The position numbers and the translations under genes are program-made. The notes below the pieces were generated by a model. The model was not told the origin of the DNA and searched no databases. It worked only from the letters and a program-made list of their open reading frames with translations. From the NCBI GenBank assembly GCA_950022655.1, contig OX465579.1:133394118-133458117 (forward strand): DNA of 64,000 nt, read 5' to 3'. Positions 61,705 to 64,000 of this stretch are shown here, in pieces. The DNA is from Alentia gelatinosa. Lineage: Eukaryota; Annelida; Polychaeta; Phyllodocida; Polynoidae. The number at the start of each line of letters is the position of its first letter. Within the stretch, counting starts at the first letter, position 1.

Positions 61705-64000
61705 CATTAACCTATCAGAGAGCAGAACGTGAGCAGCTAAGAATAGTTCGAGATCCATTAAGAAAGTCACTCTGTCATCAACAATGGACGCCGTCACGCA
61801 CAATTCAAGTGGTTTTTTTTACCAGGATACATAATATTGTGTGTGATTTATGCAACACAATCATCTCAATCGCCATATATCATTTTTTTAAATACGTACA
61901 AACTCAATGAAATACAGTTATAATAGAATTATTAATGATTTTGACATCTTGTTGACATCGGCCGAACACCAGCGCTTGCTGGGTGCACCCTCTTTAATTT
62001 GACTGTCAAACTAAGACGTCCTAACACTGAAGGGGATACTAATACAACAACGTAAGACTTCGCAGCAAGGTTTTGATTTAAAATTAGCCTGAGAATAATA
62101 TCAGATCTAACCTAACTCATGTTAAATGCCATTAGAATATCAGAAAATCTGTGTGAACTCTGCAGTTACGACAATACCTTTGACGAATCTTTCTGTCTCT
62201 GAAGCAAGACCTAGATCTAGTTTGATGACGTGGAGCGGTACTCAAGATCGTCTCCACAGTGATCGTAGTATAAGAGTTCAACGTGGTGATTTATATCAAC
62301 AATCCAGCTTAAAGTTAAGAAGAATGGTCTACACAGATCAGTGTATCAAGTTTAACGTGGTAATTTCTAATATATAAATCCAAACGTAAGGCATACAAGG
62401 TGCTATCCCAGTTGGTTTGGTAAAGTGACTTCCAAGTCACTGACTCTCACAGCTTCACGTGGGCTGATCCTTAAGTTTTGACATCGTGACTTCTATCGTT
62501 GAATACCGCTGGCAGCATCTACGTGAATATCCGTTAAATATATGTCTCCTTCCATTCAGAGTAAGGCAAACAGATCGGCGTGGCTGAGGTTAATCCTCTG
62601 GGCTTGTCTGTCGCAAATAGTAGCCTTCTCTCAGAGCGTGATATAGCCGAGAGGACATCAGAATACTGACCCATTTACGAGTTGCCTTAGTAACATACTT
62701 ACATAGCTTGTTGATACGTTTAACGATGACGGAATAGAGGTTGGCAGGTGAAGTGATTATCCTAATCATCTTCTATACATTCACAACGAACTAATTAATA
62801 TTCGTACAATTTTAAACATTAAGATTTAAATAACTTCAATGAAACCATCGTAAAATATATTTTTGTCATAACATGGAAGGATCAATCACCGCAGCGACGG
62901 TCGCAGTGCCACGATCATAATTTCACCACTCGACTAGCACAACCAAATAGGGGGCGAACAAATGGCTAATTATGTATTCACGACTGGATATCGGTGAGTG
63001 TCTGATAATATATATATTTCATAATTTCCTAATGTGTTGGAGACAAGGGAGGCTAAGATATAAACGCCAACCAATTTCATACAATTGTTTTACGGTATAT
63101 GGAATCTCGTGACGTTTCTTGATGTGTCATATTAGGCACTGACAAAGACAAAGAGCATGTTCAAGATATGTTTCCCTAAACAATATCTCGAAAGTTTTAA
63201 TGCACTCTTTGTTGAAATACACTCTGCCTGCTTATTTCTTCATTTTCTAATACATTTCAACTCTCACGACGTCCCTTCATGTTTCTCCCGCTGCTTTGAT
63301 TCTCGCGTTTCAAAACTAAAAACGTGAGGCAAAATTAAAGGCAACAGTAATAAAATCTTCTTCAAACAAGATAAATAGTCCAGTAAAATCTCGAAGAAGT
63401 ACTCCTCCGTCCAGGGAGAACTGATATCACCATTAAGGCTATCTCATTTCCTGACAGACACTGGTGAAGCGTGATGGACCTGCAGTGCTTATTACGAGGG
63501 AAATACTGTGACAATTTGAGTCACTACAAATAATGGAACCGGGTAGGAAACCCTAACCCTGGCTACATTATGAAAAATTACTTTTGAAATCAATCTAAAA
63601 ACAATTATAGAGGGAGTTCGGTAAATATATTGCTTTCACTGTAGAAATACAATATGTCACACACAGATGTGACTATTCAACTACTAATAAATAAACCCCA
63701 ACAAGTATATTTTTTTATCCATGGATCAGAGCTGATTGGCTTTAACTATTCCATTTTATCATTTAGATATGCACTATTTCATGCAAGCACTTTTTTGGTA
63801 AAGCTTTTATTGCATTCGATTTTACATCGTTCTTCCGGGCAATAAGCATCGTAGAACAACTTTGCACGATAGATATGATAAAAATATAATAGACAGTATT
63901 TCTGTCTAGTGTGAACATGGCAAGAACTTTGTTGGAATCCTCGAATACTGGCGGTGGCTGCTGAATAATGCCTTATTCAACTGCAATTATCATCAAGATT
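61705..64000. other. AT-rich non-coding right end
   Basis: I see no gene, RNA gene or strong repeat here. A 16-nt palindrome GTGACTTCCAAGTCAC (62425-62440) resembles a tRNA anticodon arm but lacks the other arms. Confidence 0.45.

Noticed and set aside
62401..62460. tRNA-Gly(TCC)-like segment
   Set aside because: Only the anticodon-arm palindrome GTGACTTCCAAGTCAC fits; no acceptor stem, D arm or T arm with GGTTCGA.

Overview
The window is nuclear DNA from an animal, most likely an invertebrate. It is AT-rich, its genes are split by short GT-AG introns, and four conserved animal proteins can be rebuilt exon by exon. Retroelement remnants, MITE-like inverted repeats and a TTTG-run followed by GTTTAACGTCC (46141-46178, a motif I associate with mollusc repeats) point to a lophotrochozoan such as a mollusc. 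That last step is inference.

The left 30 kb is genic. STK19 (+, 3459-7757, seven exons) is a winged-helix transcription-coupled repair factor. PLD6/Zucchini (-, 16326-13103, two exons) is the mitochondrial piRNA-pathway phospholipase-D-fold enzyme. TVP23 (+, 16622-22073, seven exons plus a candidate 21-nt microexon) is a Golgi membrane protein. PTCD1 (-, 29887-23924, five exons seen, 5' end not found) is a mitochondrial pentatricopeptide protein. PLD6 and TVP23 are head to head, with 295 bp between start codons holding a perfect CRE palindrome. TVP23 and PTCD1 are tail to tail. No operon-like or pathway clustering is evident, although PLD6 and PTCD1 both act at mitochondria.

The right 34 kb has no host gene I can support. 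Its main feature is a nearly complete tyrosine-recombinase retrotransposon of the Ngaro/DIRS type (about 40301-45021). It has a Gag-like ORF with zinc knuckles, reverse transcriptase/RNase H, a tyrosine recombinase, and diagnostic split direct repeats in the order A1-ORFs-B1-A2-B2. It sits in a TA microsatellite. The A copies are identical over 148 bp, yet the RT/RNase H frame is broken about four times, mostly at homopolymers.

Elsewhere the right part has non-LTR remnants, a TTAA-flanked MITE, nested inverted repeats, degenerate minisatellites, a long imperfect hairpin (54469-54565) and a scatter of GC/CpG-rich non-coding islands. Some islands carry recognisable motifs (CACGTG palindromes, ETS, CTCF-like) and may be promoters or enhancers.

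I did not find a convincing undescribed multi-gene system. The leads most worth checking are the 95-codon in-frame open extension after the STK19 stop codon, the TVP23 microexon, the retrotransposon's in-frame UGA between Gag and RT, and the 97-nt hairpin.
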